Shown here: piece after piece, positions 1 through 6,600 of the stretch
How positions within the stretch are numbered: position 1 is the stretch's first letter
Layout: each line of letters starts with the position of its first letter
Origin: an uncultured Clostridium sp.
GTDB taxonomy: Bacteria; Bacillota; Clostridia; Lachnospirales; Lachnospiraceae
Assembly (NCBI GenBank): GCA_900551225.1
Contig: URUZ01000238.1
Coordinates: 1 to 8,715 of the forward strand
DNA: 8,715 nucleotides
Direction: 5' to 3'
Notes under the pieces: model-generated
Told to the model about the DNA's origin: nothing
What the model saw: the letters and a program-made list of their open reading frames with translations, nothing else
Database searches by the model: none
Position numbers and translations under genes: made by a program

Positions 1-1
1 C

Positions 2-30
2 TTGACTTATGTTTGGAAATGTGGTAGATT
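2..30 (+). promoter_or_regulatory. Probable sigma-A promoter of the transport/catabolism operon
   Basis: The -35 box TTGACT (2-7) is separated by exactly 17 bases from a -10 box TAGATT (25-30). A TG at 22-23 gives an extended -10 arrangement. Transcription would start near 37, leaving a leader of about 80 bases before the first gene. The box match is good but not perfect (5/6 and 4/6). Short ATAAGT-like repeats lie around it and may be operators. An AT-rich stretch at 45-68 could supply another -10 element, so the exact start is uncertain. I saw no clear CcpA (cre) site. Confidence 0.55.
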
Positions 31-103
31 AAGTACACATAAGTAATATATTAGTATATTGATATATTTCTAAAGTGCAAGGGGCAGGGAGACTGTACCT
101 GAA

Positions 104-115
104 AGGAGAAGAGGA
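104..115 (+). promoter_or_regulatory. Ribosome binding site fixing the start of the binding-protein gene
   Basis: AGGAG at 104-108, followed by a second GAGGA at 111-115, lies just upstream of the ATG at 117. The AGGAG copy is 8 bases from the ATG. An in-frame GTG at 75 has no comparable site, and starting there would place 14 residues ahead of a textbook lipoprotein signal, so 117 is chosen. Confidence 0.8.
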
Positions 116-116
116 A

Positions 117-1244
117 ATGAAAAAAAACAAATGGATCGCGCTGCTGGTTGGAGGGGCTATGATGTGTTCATTGGCTGCATGCGGAGGGCAGGCCAGTTCT
201 GCAACGGCTGCCACGGAGGCGCAGACCACAGCGGCTGAGGGCGCGGACGCCGCCGGCTCAGCTGAAAAGGGGACGGAGGCTGCGGGTAAGACTGAGGGCG
301 CAGCAGAGGGCAAGGGCTATGTCATTGGGTTCAGCAACTCCTACAACGGCAACACATACCGCCAGGCCATGGAAGGCTATCTGAAGGAGGCTGCGGAGGA
401 GCTTCAGAAGACCGGGGAGGTCAGCGAGGTGATTTTCGCTGAGTCCAACCAGAACAACAGTACCCAGGTACAGCAGATTGAGAACTTTATTCTTCAGGGC
501 GTGGACGCCATCATCATTGATCCGGGTTCCGCCACCGCTTTAAATGGCGCCATCCAGGAGGCCTCTGATGCCGGTATCCCCTGCATTATCATCAATGACG
601 GCCCTGTTTCCTCAGAGGCCGAGCTGTGCTACCAGATCAACTTCGATACCATTGCCCAGATGGGTTACCTCACTGAGTATGTGTGCGAAGCCATCGGCGG
701 CAAGGGCAATATCATTGAGCTGCGGGGAACTGCCGGAAGCGAATTCGACAACATTGCCCACGAGGGCGTTTTAAAGGTCCTGGAGAAATATCCGGACGTA
801 AAGGTAGTTGCGGAGATCTACACCGACTGGACCGGTTCCAAGGCACAGTCAGAGCTGGCCAGCGTGCTGCCCACACTGGATCAGGTAGATGGAATTGTGA
901 CCCAGGGCGGCGACTCCTACGCAGCGGTCCAGGCTTTCCAGTCCGCAGGCCTTGAGCTTCCGGTGATCGGCGGCGACAACCGGGGCTATTTCCTGAAATG
1001 GTGGGCCAACGAGGCTCCCGAGGGCTATGACACTGTCTCAGTATCCTCCAATCCATGGGACGGCGCAACAGGGCTGTACGTTGCAGTGGACATACTGGAC
1101 GGCAAGGATGTTCCCAAGGAGATGATCCATCCCTTTGGTATCGTGACAAAGGATGAGGTGAAGGACTACGCGGACGTGGCGGACGAAGCCATCTGCTGTC
1201 CCACCTTTGACCGGGACTGGGTGAGGGAGAACCTCTACAAGTAA
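117..1244 (+). CDS. Sugar-type ABC transporter substrate-binding lipoprotein (RbsB/Peripla_BP_4-like)
   Basis: This 375-residue protein is the extracellular solute receptor of the importer encoded downstream. Residues 1-22 are a lipoprotein signal: a basic MKKNK start, a hydrophobic core and a lipobox L19-A20-A21-C22. C22 would be lipidated and anchor the protein to the outer face of the membrane. Residues 23-66 form a low-complexity Ala/Glu/Gly/Thr tether. From residue 68 the sequence follows the periplasmic-binding-protein fold of the ribose/galactose class: GYVIGFSNS, the hinge-side GVDAIIIDPGSAT (128-140), PCIIINDGP, and later VTQGGDSYAAVQAF and GGDNRGYFLKWW. Aromatic residues such as W in GYFLKWW and SSNPWDG could line a sugar pocket, which is inference. 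It is the first gene of the operon, 110 bases before the cyclase gene. Family assignment is strong. The ligand is unknown; a polyol, a sugar or a sugar acid is possible. Confidence 0.92.
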   Translation: MKKNKWIALLVGGAMMCSLAACGGQASSATAATEAQTTAAEGADAAGSAEKGTEAAGKTEGAAEGKGYVIGFSNSYNGNTYRQAMEGYLKEAAEELQKTGEVSEVIFAESNQNNSTQVQQIENFILQGVDAIIIDPGSATALNGAIQEASDAGIPCIIINDGPVSSEAELCYQINFDTIAQMGYLTEYVCEAIGGKGNIIELRGTAGSEFDNIAHEGVLKVLEKYPDVKVVAEIYTDWTGSKAQSELASVLPTLDQVDGIVTQGGDSYAAVQAFQSAGLELPVIGGDNRGYFLKWWANEAPEGYDTVSVSSNPWDGATGLYVAVDILDGKDVPKEMIHPFGIVTKDEVKDYADVADEAICCPTFDRDWVRENLYK

Positions 1245-1277
1245 GATCACGGTAACTTTCCGATAACAGTACAATAT

Positions 1278-1316
1278 ACGGGGCTGACTGCTGCAGGTAG
1301 GCGGCAGCGGCCCCGT
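1278..1316 (+). other. GC-rich mRNA stem-loop between the first two operon genes
   Basis: ACGGGGC (1278-1284) pairs perfectly with GCCCCGT (1310-1316). Inside it, GCTGC (1290-1294) pairs with GCAGC (1304-1308), giving a two-part hairpin with an asymmetric internal bulge. No T-run follows, so it is unlikely to be a full intrinsic terminator. Stem-loops placed directly after binding-protein genes commonly block 3' exonucleases or cause partial termination, so that the receptor is made in excess over the membrane parts. That role is inferred here from position and shape. Confidence 0.6.
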
Positions 1317-1354
1317 TGCAGATGATGAAATGCTGAGAAAGGGCGGAGTGCAAT

Positions 1355-2089
1355 ATGGAAATCAAGGATTTTATTGAGGTGATGGAAGGGGTCAGGGATC
1401 AGGCGGAGCTGGTGGACCTGACCTACACCATGGAGAAGGATATGCCGTCTTGGCCGACCCAGCCTAAATATGAATCAAGGGTCTGCGAGTCCTATGAGAC
1501 AGGGGGAGAATCCTTCCACTGCGGCATCAGTTTATCTGAACATACAGGGACCCACATTGACGCGCCCAGGCATTTTATCCCCGGTGGCAGCTCTGTGGAC
1601 CAGCTGGCTCCCGGGGCCGTCATGGGCCGGGGCGTGGTGATACATGCGGAGCAGGCAGGCCCACTGGGACTGCTGACCCTGGAACAGATCCTGGAATTTG
1701 AAGCGCGGAACGGGGAGATCAGAGCAGGGGACATCGTGATGATCCGCTTTGGCTGGGATGAACGCTATGCCATCGGCCCTGGTGGCGCCGGGTATCTGAA
1801 GGACTGGCCCGGACTCAGCGGGGAGGGCGCGGCGTATCTGGCAGACAAAAAGGTGGCGGCCGTGGGCTGTGATACCCTGGCTCTGGATGTGTTCGGCGCA
1901 CCCCGGTATATCTGCCATGAGATCCTGCTGGGCCGGGGGATTCCCATTATGGAGAATATCTGCAATCTGTCCAGGCTGCCGGCATTTTCCTATGTGATCG
2001 GGCTGCCCAACAGATTCAAGGGAGGGTCGGGTTCACCGATCCGGCTGGTAGCATTTGTACAGCCCAATACATCGGACGGGAGGAAATGA
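1355..2089 (+). CDS. Cyclase-family metal-dependent hydrolase (PF04199; KynB/isatin-hydrolase superfamily)
   Basis: This 244-residue cytoplasmic protein carries the family signature H63-T-G-T-H67-I-D69-A-P-R-H73, whose His and Asp residues bind a divalent metal in kynurenine formamidase and isatin hydrolase. Other family marks are DLTYTMEKDMP near the N-terminus (21-31), GCDTLALD (171-178), H188-E189, the conserved E200 in IMENICNL, and the C-terminal GSPIRLVAF. Length is normal for the family. Known members hydrolyse small amides or ring-containing compounds such as N-formylkynurenine and isatin. No kynurenine-pathway gene is nearby, so that specific role is not supported. Its place inside a transport operon, 4 bases before the ATPase-permease gene, suggests it acts on the imported compound, perhaps opening a lactone, lactam or amide; this is inference. 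The start follows a weak GGGCGGAG site (1341-1348). The fold call is firm and the reaction unknown. Confidence 0.88.
   Translation: MEIKDFIEVMEGVRDQAELVDLTYTMEKDMPSWPTQPKYESRVCESYETGGESFHCGISLSEHTGTHIDAPRHFIPGGSSVDQLAPGAVMGRGVVIHAEQAGPLGLLTLEQILEFEARNGEIRAGDIVMIRFGWDERYAIGPGGAGYLKDWPGLSGEGAAYLADKKVAAVGCDTLALDVFGAPRYICHEILLGRGIPIMENICNLSRLPAFSYVIGLPNRFKGGSGSPIRLVAFVQPNTSDGRK
2078..2084 (+). promoter_or_regulatory. Ribosome binding site for the GTG start of the ATPase-permease gene
   Basis: GGGAGGA lies inside the last codons of the cyclase gene, 9 bases before GTG at 2094. There is no in-frame ATG at a suitable distance, so this site selects the GTG. It also implies that the fusion gene is translated in coupling with the cyclase gene, whose stop codon ends at 2089. 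Confidence 0.65.
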
Positions 2090-2093
2090 GATT

Positions 2094-4553
2094 GTGAAAC
2101 ACCAAGAAAATCAGACCCCCTGCATGGAACTGAGCGGAGTTGACCGGTTCTTCGGCATCACCAAGGCCCTTCAGAAGGTGGATCTGGCCATATATGCAGG
2201 CGAGGTAATCGGTCTTGTGGGACCCAATGGGGCCGGAAAGTCCACCATGATGAAGATTCTCACCGGTGTTCTGCCTCCCACAGCCGGCACCATCTCCGTG
2301 CTGGGCCAGGTGAAGGAGAAATACACCACCAGGGATTCCAAGGAGGCGGGAATTGCATGCGCCTACCAGGACCTGTCCCTGTGCACGAACCTGAGCGTAT
2401 ACGAGAATTTCGCCATGCTCAGCGTGGAACACACGCCCTGCGGCAGACCGGGCTGGAGGAAAAAAGCCCAGACAGAGGCCAGGGAGCTGCTGGAGCGGTA
2501 TTTCCCGGGCAGCAGCATCGATGTTTTAAGGCCCGTGGAGAAGCTGTCCCTGGCAGAGCGTCAGATCGTGGAGATCTGCAAGACCCTGATGACAGATAAC
2601 CTGAGAATCCTGATTCTGGATGAGCCGACATCCGCTCTCTCCACAGACAAAGCAGGACAGCTTCACAAGGTGGTGGAGGAGCTCAGCGGCAAGGGCGTGG
2701 CGGTTATCTACATATCCCATAAACTGGATGAGATCAAGCTGGTTTCGGACCGGATTCTGCTGCTGCGCAACGGCCGGAACTCCGGTGAGTGCGATCCCGA
2801 CGAGATCACCATCGATGAGCTGATCCAGATGATGGGCGGCGAGGCGGGTAAACGGGAGCGGCGGGATGGCAGCGTGTCCGGCGGCCAGGGCAGTGTGCTG
2901 GTGGAGCTAAAAGGCGCCGGCGGTAAAAACCTGCGGAATATCAACATGCATGTAAACCAGGGGGAGATCGTGGGCGTCTCCGGCCTTGTGGGCTCCGGCC
3001 AGACCGAGCTGCTGAATCTGATATTCAGTGCCGGGAAACGCCGGGGTGCAGGCAGTAACAGGGCGGTGCGGCTGAGCGGCACCATCGCCTATGTCAGCGG
3101 CGACCGGGCGAAGGAAGGGGTATTCCCTCTGTGGGATATTGCCGACAATATTCTGGCAGCCAACTTAGACCAGGTGAAGTCCGGCCTGCTGCTGGACAGG
3201 AAAAAGTCCCAGGATCTGGCCCAGCACTGGTATGACAAGCTGAAATTCCGGGCGGAGGGCGTACACAGCCCCATCATGTCCCTTTCGGGAGGCAACCAGC
3301 AGAAGGCCCTGATCGCCCGGGGCATCGCCTCAGGCGCGGATGTGATTATCCTGAATGATCCCACCGCAGGGGTGGACATTGAGACCAAACAGGAGATCTA
3401 CGGCCTGTTAAATGAGGCCAAGGCCCAGGGAAGGGCCATTATCCTCCACAGCACCGAGGATGCGGAGATTGAGATCTGCGACCGTGCGTACATCATGCAC
3501 GAGGGCGCGGTCACTGAGGAGCTTGTGGGGGCGGATATCACTGTCTCCAATATTGTAAAGGCTTCCTTCAAGGAAGTATCCGCGAAGAAGCAGGAGTCCG
3601 GTACTGCAAAAAGAAGTATTCTTTCGGCTGCGGCCGGTTCCAGGATACTGCTTCCCGTCATCACCATGGTGTTTATGATCCTGGCCAATGCCTACATGAA
3701 CCCCAGAATCCTCTCCTACTTTGGGATGCGGACATTGATCGGTTCCGCCGTGCCCCTGGTGTTCGCGGCCCTGGGACAGATGTTTATCGTGGTATCCGGG
3801 GACATTGACATGGGAAACGGCTACTCCATCGGCCTTGTAAACGTGCTGGTCGCCGTGGTGCTCACCGCCAATCCCCTGGCAGGGATTGTGAGTCTGGCGC
3901 TGTTTATTGGTGCTTACGTATTGATGGGTGCCCTGATCCATGTGCGCAATATTCCTGCAATTGTGGTGACCCTGGGCGCCCAGTTTATCTGGCTGGGCAT
4001 TGCCCTGGTGCTGAGTCCCACACCCGGCGGCAGCTGCCCGGATTGGCTCACAGGCATTTATAAATATAAGCTGCCTGTAATGCCCATGCCCATGCTGATC
4101 GCCGTGCTGGCGGCACTGTTCTCCTGGTATGTACTGTACCGGGCCAAATACGGCATGATCCTGCGGGGGATCGGCAACAACCCGACTGCAGTTGAGCGCT
4201 CCGGCTGGTCCTATCTGGCGGCCAAGATGGCCAATTACGGCCTGTCCGCCCTGATGGTAATCCTGTCCGGCATGACCTTTACCGCAGTGTGCCTGGGCGC
4301 GGACGCCAACAGCGCGGCCAGCTACTGTATGCTGAGTATTGCCACTGTCATTCTGGGCGGCTGTGAGATGTCGGGAGGCCTGGTGGAACCGGTTGGCGTT
4401 GTGGTGGGAGCCATCGCCATGTCCTTCATCACCGCGCTGCTCACCTCCATGAAGGTGGATTCCAACTTCCAGACCGCGGTAACCGGCATGATTTTAATCC
4501 TGGTACTGGCAATCAAGCTGATTACCCATAAGAAGGAGGCGGCAGACAGATGA
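2094..4553 (+). CDS. Fused sugar ABC transporter: two ATPase domains plus one permease domain (RbsA-RbsC fusion)
   Basis: This 819-residue protein joins a complete RbsA/MglA-type tandem ATPase (about 1-500) to an RbsC-type permease domain (about 515-819, PF02653). ATPase domain 1 has Walker A GPNGAGKST (43-51), Q-loop Q92, a degenerate signature LSLAERQ (151-157), Walker B LILDEPTS (173-180) and a switch-type His in YISHKLDE. Domain 2 has a Walker A-like GLVGSGQTE (297-305) with Gln at the lysine position, a good signature LSGGNQQK (397-404) and LNDPTAGVD (420-428) instead of LDEP. The permease part shows GDIDMGNG (569-576), PAIVVTLGA (621-629) and the cytoplasmic coupling segment beginning RAKYG (683). 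A charged linker lies near 490-515. The coding sequence runs unbroken across the junction, and the next gene overlaps its stop by 4 bases. With the stand-alone permease it would make a full importer with unlike membrane halves. The solute is unknown. Confidence 0.92.
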   Translation: MKHQENQTPCMELSGVDRFFGITKALQKVDLAIYAGEVIGLVGPNGAGKSTMMKILTGVLPPTAGTISVLGQVKEKYTTRDSKEAGIACAYQDLSLCTNLSVYENFAMLSVEHTPCGRPGWRKKAQTEARELLERYFPGSSIDVLRPVEKLSLAERQIVEICKTLMTDNLRILILDEPTSALSTDKAGQLHKVVEELSGKGVAVIYISHKLDEIKLVSDRILLLRNGRNSGECDPDEITIDELIQMMGGEAGKRERRDGSVSGGQGSVLVELKGAGGKNLRNINMHVNQGEIVGVSGLVGSGQTELLNLIFSAGKRRGAGSNRAVRLSGTIAYVSGDRAKEGVFPLWDIADNILAANLDQVKSGLLLDRKKSQDLAQHWYDKLKFRAEGVHSPIMSLSGGNQQKALIARGIASGADVIILNDPTAGVDIETKQEIYGLLNEAKAQGRAIILHSTEDAEIEICDRAYIMHEGAVTEELVGADITVSNIVKASFKEVSAKKQESGTAKRSILSAAAGSRILLPVITMVFMILANAYMNPRILSYFGMRTLIGSAVPLVFAALGQMFIVVSGDIDMGNGYSIGLVNVLVAVVLTANPLAGIVSLALFIGAYVLMGALIHVRNIPAIVVTLGAQFIWLGIALVLSPTPGGSCPDWLTGIYKYKLPVMPMPMLIAVLAALFSWYVLYRAKYGMILRGIGNNPTAVERSGWSYLAAKMANYGLSALMVILSGMTFTAVCLGADANSAASYCMLSIATVILGGCEMSGGLVEPVGVVVGAIAMSFITALLTSMKVDSNFQTAVTGMILILVLAIKLITHKKEAADR
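4533..4539 (+). promoter_or_regulatory. Ribosome binding site for the stand-alone permease gene
   Basis: A perfect AAGGAGG lies 10 bases before the ATG at 4550, inside the end of the fusion gene. Together with the ATGA overlap at 4550-4553 it marks translational coupling, which would keep the two membrane halves close to equal amounts. Confidence 0.75.
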
Positions 4554-5482
4554 AAAAGATAGCAGAGAAATATACATTTATATGGCCCCTTCTCGGATCA
4601 GCCATCCTGTGGGCCCTCATTGGCGCCGTGTCCGGCAAATTCAACTTAAACCAGCTGTTCTCCTGTTCCAAGCTGGCTACCTTTGCACTGCTTCTGGCAC
4701 TGGCCCAGATGGTGGTGGTCACCAGCGGGGAGGGCGCCATTGACCTGTCCCAGACCTATATCCTGACGCTCTGCGCCTATGTATCCTGCAGCCTGATGAA
4801 CGTCAATCTGTTTGTAGGCTTCATAGCGGCCGTGCTGGTGGGCGCTGTATGCGGGTTGGTCAACGGCTGCATCAACATTTACCTGAAGGTGCCGGCCATG
4901 ATCACCACCCTGGCCACAGGTTACATCATCTTCACGGTGATCCTGATCTCAGCGCCTCACATGAAAACCCTGCCCAACGCACAGCTGGTGAAGCTGATCA
5001 ACATGAATCTGGGTGGTTTCTCCATGCTGACCCTGATCTGCATCATTGTGGCTGTACTGCTGGCCGTTCTGCTGTACCGCACGAAATACGGCAAGAACCT
5101 TCACGCGGTTGGACAGAAACGTCTGGCAGCGGGATACTCGGGCATAGCGGTCGGCCCTGTGGTGATCGCAGCATTTACACTGGGAGGCGCGCTGTGCGGG
5201 CTGGCCGGCGTGCTGTGCGGCGCATTTATCGGCGGCGCCTTCCAGGATATGGGAACTACCTACTTCCTTCCCTCCATTGCCGCGGCATTTGTGGGAGGGA
5301 CAGCGGCTTCCGGCGGCAGATCCAATGTGCTGGGCGTGTGCCTCGGCGCGCTGATGATGTCGTTTATGACCACATTTTTAAATGCGGCCAGCCTTTCACC
5401 GGGCATGCAGAAGCTGATCCAGGGCGCATTTCTCGTGCTGATCCTGGTGGCGTCCGTGTCAAACGCGGTCAAGAAAAAATAA
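4550..5482 (+). CDS. Sugar ABC transporter permease, RbsC-like (BPD_transp_2)
   Basis: This 310-residue, very hydrophobic protein has roughly eight to ten membrane segments and is the second transmembrane half of the importer. Family marks are SGEGAIDLS (59-67), PAMITTLAT (115-123), the cytoplasmic loop starting RTKYGKNLHAVGQ (177-189) and ending in YSGI, which contacts the ATPase, and FVGGTAASGGRSN (247-259). A short basic tail, VKKK, ends the protein. Length is normal for RbsC-type permeases. Its ATG overlaps the stop of the fusion gene (ATGA). It differs clearly from the permease domain of the fusion: GEGAIDLS here against GDIDMGNG there. The pore is therefore probably a heterodimer rather than the RbsC homodimer known for ribose. 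The family call is secure and the substrate is not determined. Confidence 0.93.
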   Translation: MKKIAEKYTFIWPLLGSAILWALIGAVSGKFNLNQLFSCSKLATFALLLALAQMVVVTSGEGAIDLSQTYILTLCAYVSCSLMNVNLFVGFIAAVLVGAVCGLVNGCINIYLKVPAMITTLATGYIIFTVILISAPHMKTLPNAQLVKLINMNLGGFSMLTLICIIVAVLLAVLLYRTKYGKNLHAVGQKRLAAGYSGIAVGPVVIAAFTLGGALCGLAGVLCGAFIGGAFQDMGTTYFLPSIAAAFVGGTAASGGRSNVLGVCLGALMMSFMTTFLNAASLSPGMQKLIQGAFLVLILVASVSNAVKKK

Positions 5483-5501
5483 TGCTACGGCAGTATGGTG
5501 C

Positions 5502-5507
5502 AGGAGG
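5502..5507 (+). promoter_or_regulatory. Ribosome binding site fixing the start of the dehydrogenase gene
   Basis: AGGAGG lies 11 bases before the ATG at 5519. An alternative in-frame ATG at 5495 lies upstream of this site and has no good site of its own. Starting at 5519 also gives an N-terminus MKAIQIEKP that aligns with the usual beginning of this dehydrogenase family. Confidence 0.75.
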
Positions 5508-5518
5508 AAGATTTAAAA

Positions 5519-6535
5519 ATGAAAGCAATACAGATTGAAAAACCAGGGGTAATCAACATCATCGACATGGAAAAGCCCCACATCACAGAACATGACAACG
5601 TGTTGGTGAAAATGACTGCCGCGGGCATCTGCGGCTCTGATATAGGGATCTACCATGGGACCAATGCAGCGGCCACCTACCCCAGGGTGATCGGTCATGA
5701 GATGGTGGGCGTGGTTGAGGAGACTGGGCCGGAGGTGACCCGTGTAAAGCCAGGGGACAGGGTGATTGTGGATCAGGTGTGCAGCTGCGGCCACTGCTAT
5801 GCATGCAGCAAGGGCCGCCCCAATGTATGCGGAAGCCTGCAGGTGCGCGGCGTCCACACGGACGGCGGCTACCGGGAGTACATGGCTGTGCCGGATGAGG
5901 CCTGCTACCTGCTGCCCCAGGGGCTGTCCGATGTGGAGGCAGTGATGATCGAACCCACCACCATTGCCATCCAGAGCTGCGCCAGGGCGGAGCTGAATGC
6001 CGGTGACACGCTGCTGATCTACGGCTGCGGCGCGCTGGGAAGCACTATCTTAAAAATCGCCAGACTCAGCGGCGCCACCATCATTGTGACTGATGTGGTG
6101 GACGCCAAGCTGGAGGAGGCGCAGAACAACGGCGCCCATTACACCGTCAACTCCATAAAGGAAGATCTGGAAGCCAGAATCATGGAGCTTACCGATGGCT
6201 ACGGCGTGACCGTATCCATTGACGCCGCCTGCCTGAAGACGTCCCTGCTGACGCTTTTAAAGCTGACCGGAAATGCGGGCCGCGTAATCACCATGGGCTT
6301 CTCCGTGGACCCCACGGAGGTCAACCAGTTCCTGATCACTTCCAAGGAGCTGGATGTGCGCGGCTCCAGGCTTCAGAACAGGAAATTCGGGGAGGCCATC
6401 CGGCTGATCCGGGAGGGGAAACTGGATTTAAAGGGTACGGTGTCCCACACCTATCCGCTGCTGGAGGCGCAGAGGGCCTTTGATTTTGTAGATACAAAGG
6501 ACCCGTCCATACGGAAGGTAGTGCTGACATTCTAA
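5519..6535 (+). CDS. Zinc-dependent medium-chain alcohol dehydrogenase, RspB/sugar-acid dehydrogenase-like
   Basis: This 338-residue cytoplasmic enzyme should oxidise a secondary alcohol of a polyol or sugar acid with NAD. Catalytic zinc ligands are visible as C38 (GICGSD), H60-E61 (GHE) and E145 (MIEP). The structural zinc loop has C90, C93, C96 and C104. The Rossmann motif is GCGALG (169-174), and D192 at the end of the second strand favours NAD over NADP. From memory, the pattern resembles Escherichia coli RspB closely: YPRVIGHE, CGHCYxC, PNVC, GVHxDGG, the AVMIEP region, DAAC, MGFS, the KEL and SRL segments and a C-terminal VxLTF. The length is nearly the same as well. The same subfamily includes L-galactonate/L-gulonate 5-dehydrogenases. 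It lies 36 bases after the permease gene and is the last gene before the terminator, so it most likely acts on the imported compound or its hydrolysis product. The exact substrate is unknown. Confidence 0.92.
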   Translation: MKAIQIEKPGVINIIDMEKPHITEHDNVLVKMTAAGICGSDIGIYHGTNAAATYPRVIGHEMVGVVEETGPEVTRVKPGDRVIVDQVCSCGHCYACSKGRPNVCGSLQVRGVHTDGGYREYMAVPDEACYLLPQGLSDVEAVMIEPTTIAIQSCARAELNAGDTLLIYGCGALGSTILKIARLSGATIIVTDVVDAKLEEAQNNGAHYTVNSIKEDLEARIMELTDGYGVTVSIDAACLKTSLLTLLKLTGNAGRVITMGFSVDPTEVNQFLITSKELDVRGSRLQNRKFGEAIRLIREGKLDLKGTVSHTYPLLEAQRAFDFVDTKDPSIRKVVLTF

Positions 6536-6550
6536 ATGTGGTTTAACTGA

Positions 6551-6591
6551 GATCTCTCTGCGGCGCCTGTGAGGGCTGCGGGGGGATTTTT
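6551..6591 (+). terminator. Rho-independent terminator of the five-gene operon
   Basis: TCTCTCTGCGGC (6553-6564) can pair with GCTGCGGGGGGA (6575-6586) over 12 base pairs, four of them G-U, with a 10-base loop. TTTTT follows at 6587-6591, then a further T-run at 6596-6600. It lies 16 bases after the dehydrogenase stop codon. Wobble pairs make it weaker on the opposite strand, consistent with a one-way terminator. Confidence 0.65.
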
Positions 6592-6600
6592 AGGCTTTTT

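Noticed and set aside
75..116. Earlier in-frame GTG start for the binding protein
   Set aside because: It has no good ribosome binding site and would bury the lipoprotein signal behind 14 polar residues; the double purine-rich site before ATG at 117 fits better.
1..116. CcpA cre site or a riboswitch in the operon leader
   Set aside because: No sequence close to the cre consensus and no recognisable riboswitch core in the short AT-rich leader.
1278..1316. Full rho-independent terminator after the binding-protein gene
   Set aside because: No T-run follows the stem, and the genes downstream have no evident promoter of their own.
712..1365. Minus-strand open frame opposite the binding-protein gene
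   Set aside because: Its Pro/Arg/Ser-rich low-complexity product is typical of antisense translation of a GC-rich gene; no family features.
1355..2089. Kynurenine formamidase (tryptophan degradation) as the specific function
   Set aside because: Only the superfamily signature supports it. There is no dioxygenase or kynureninase nearby, and an anaerobe context makes the oxygen-dependent pathway unlikely.
5495..5518. Earlier in-frame ATG for the dehydrogenase
   Set aside because: The AGGAGG lies downstream of this ATG, and the added residues MVQEEDLK do not belong to the family N-terminus.
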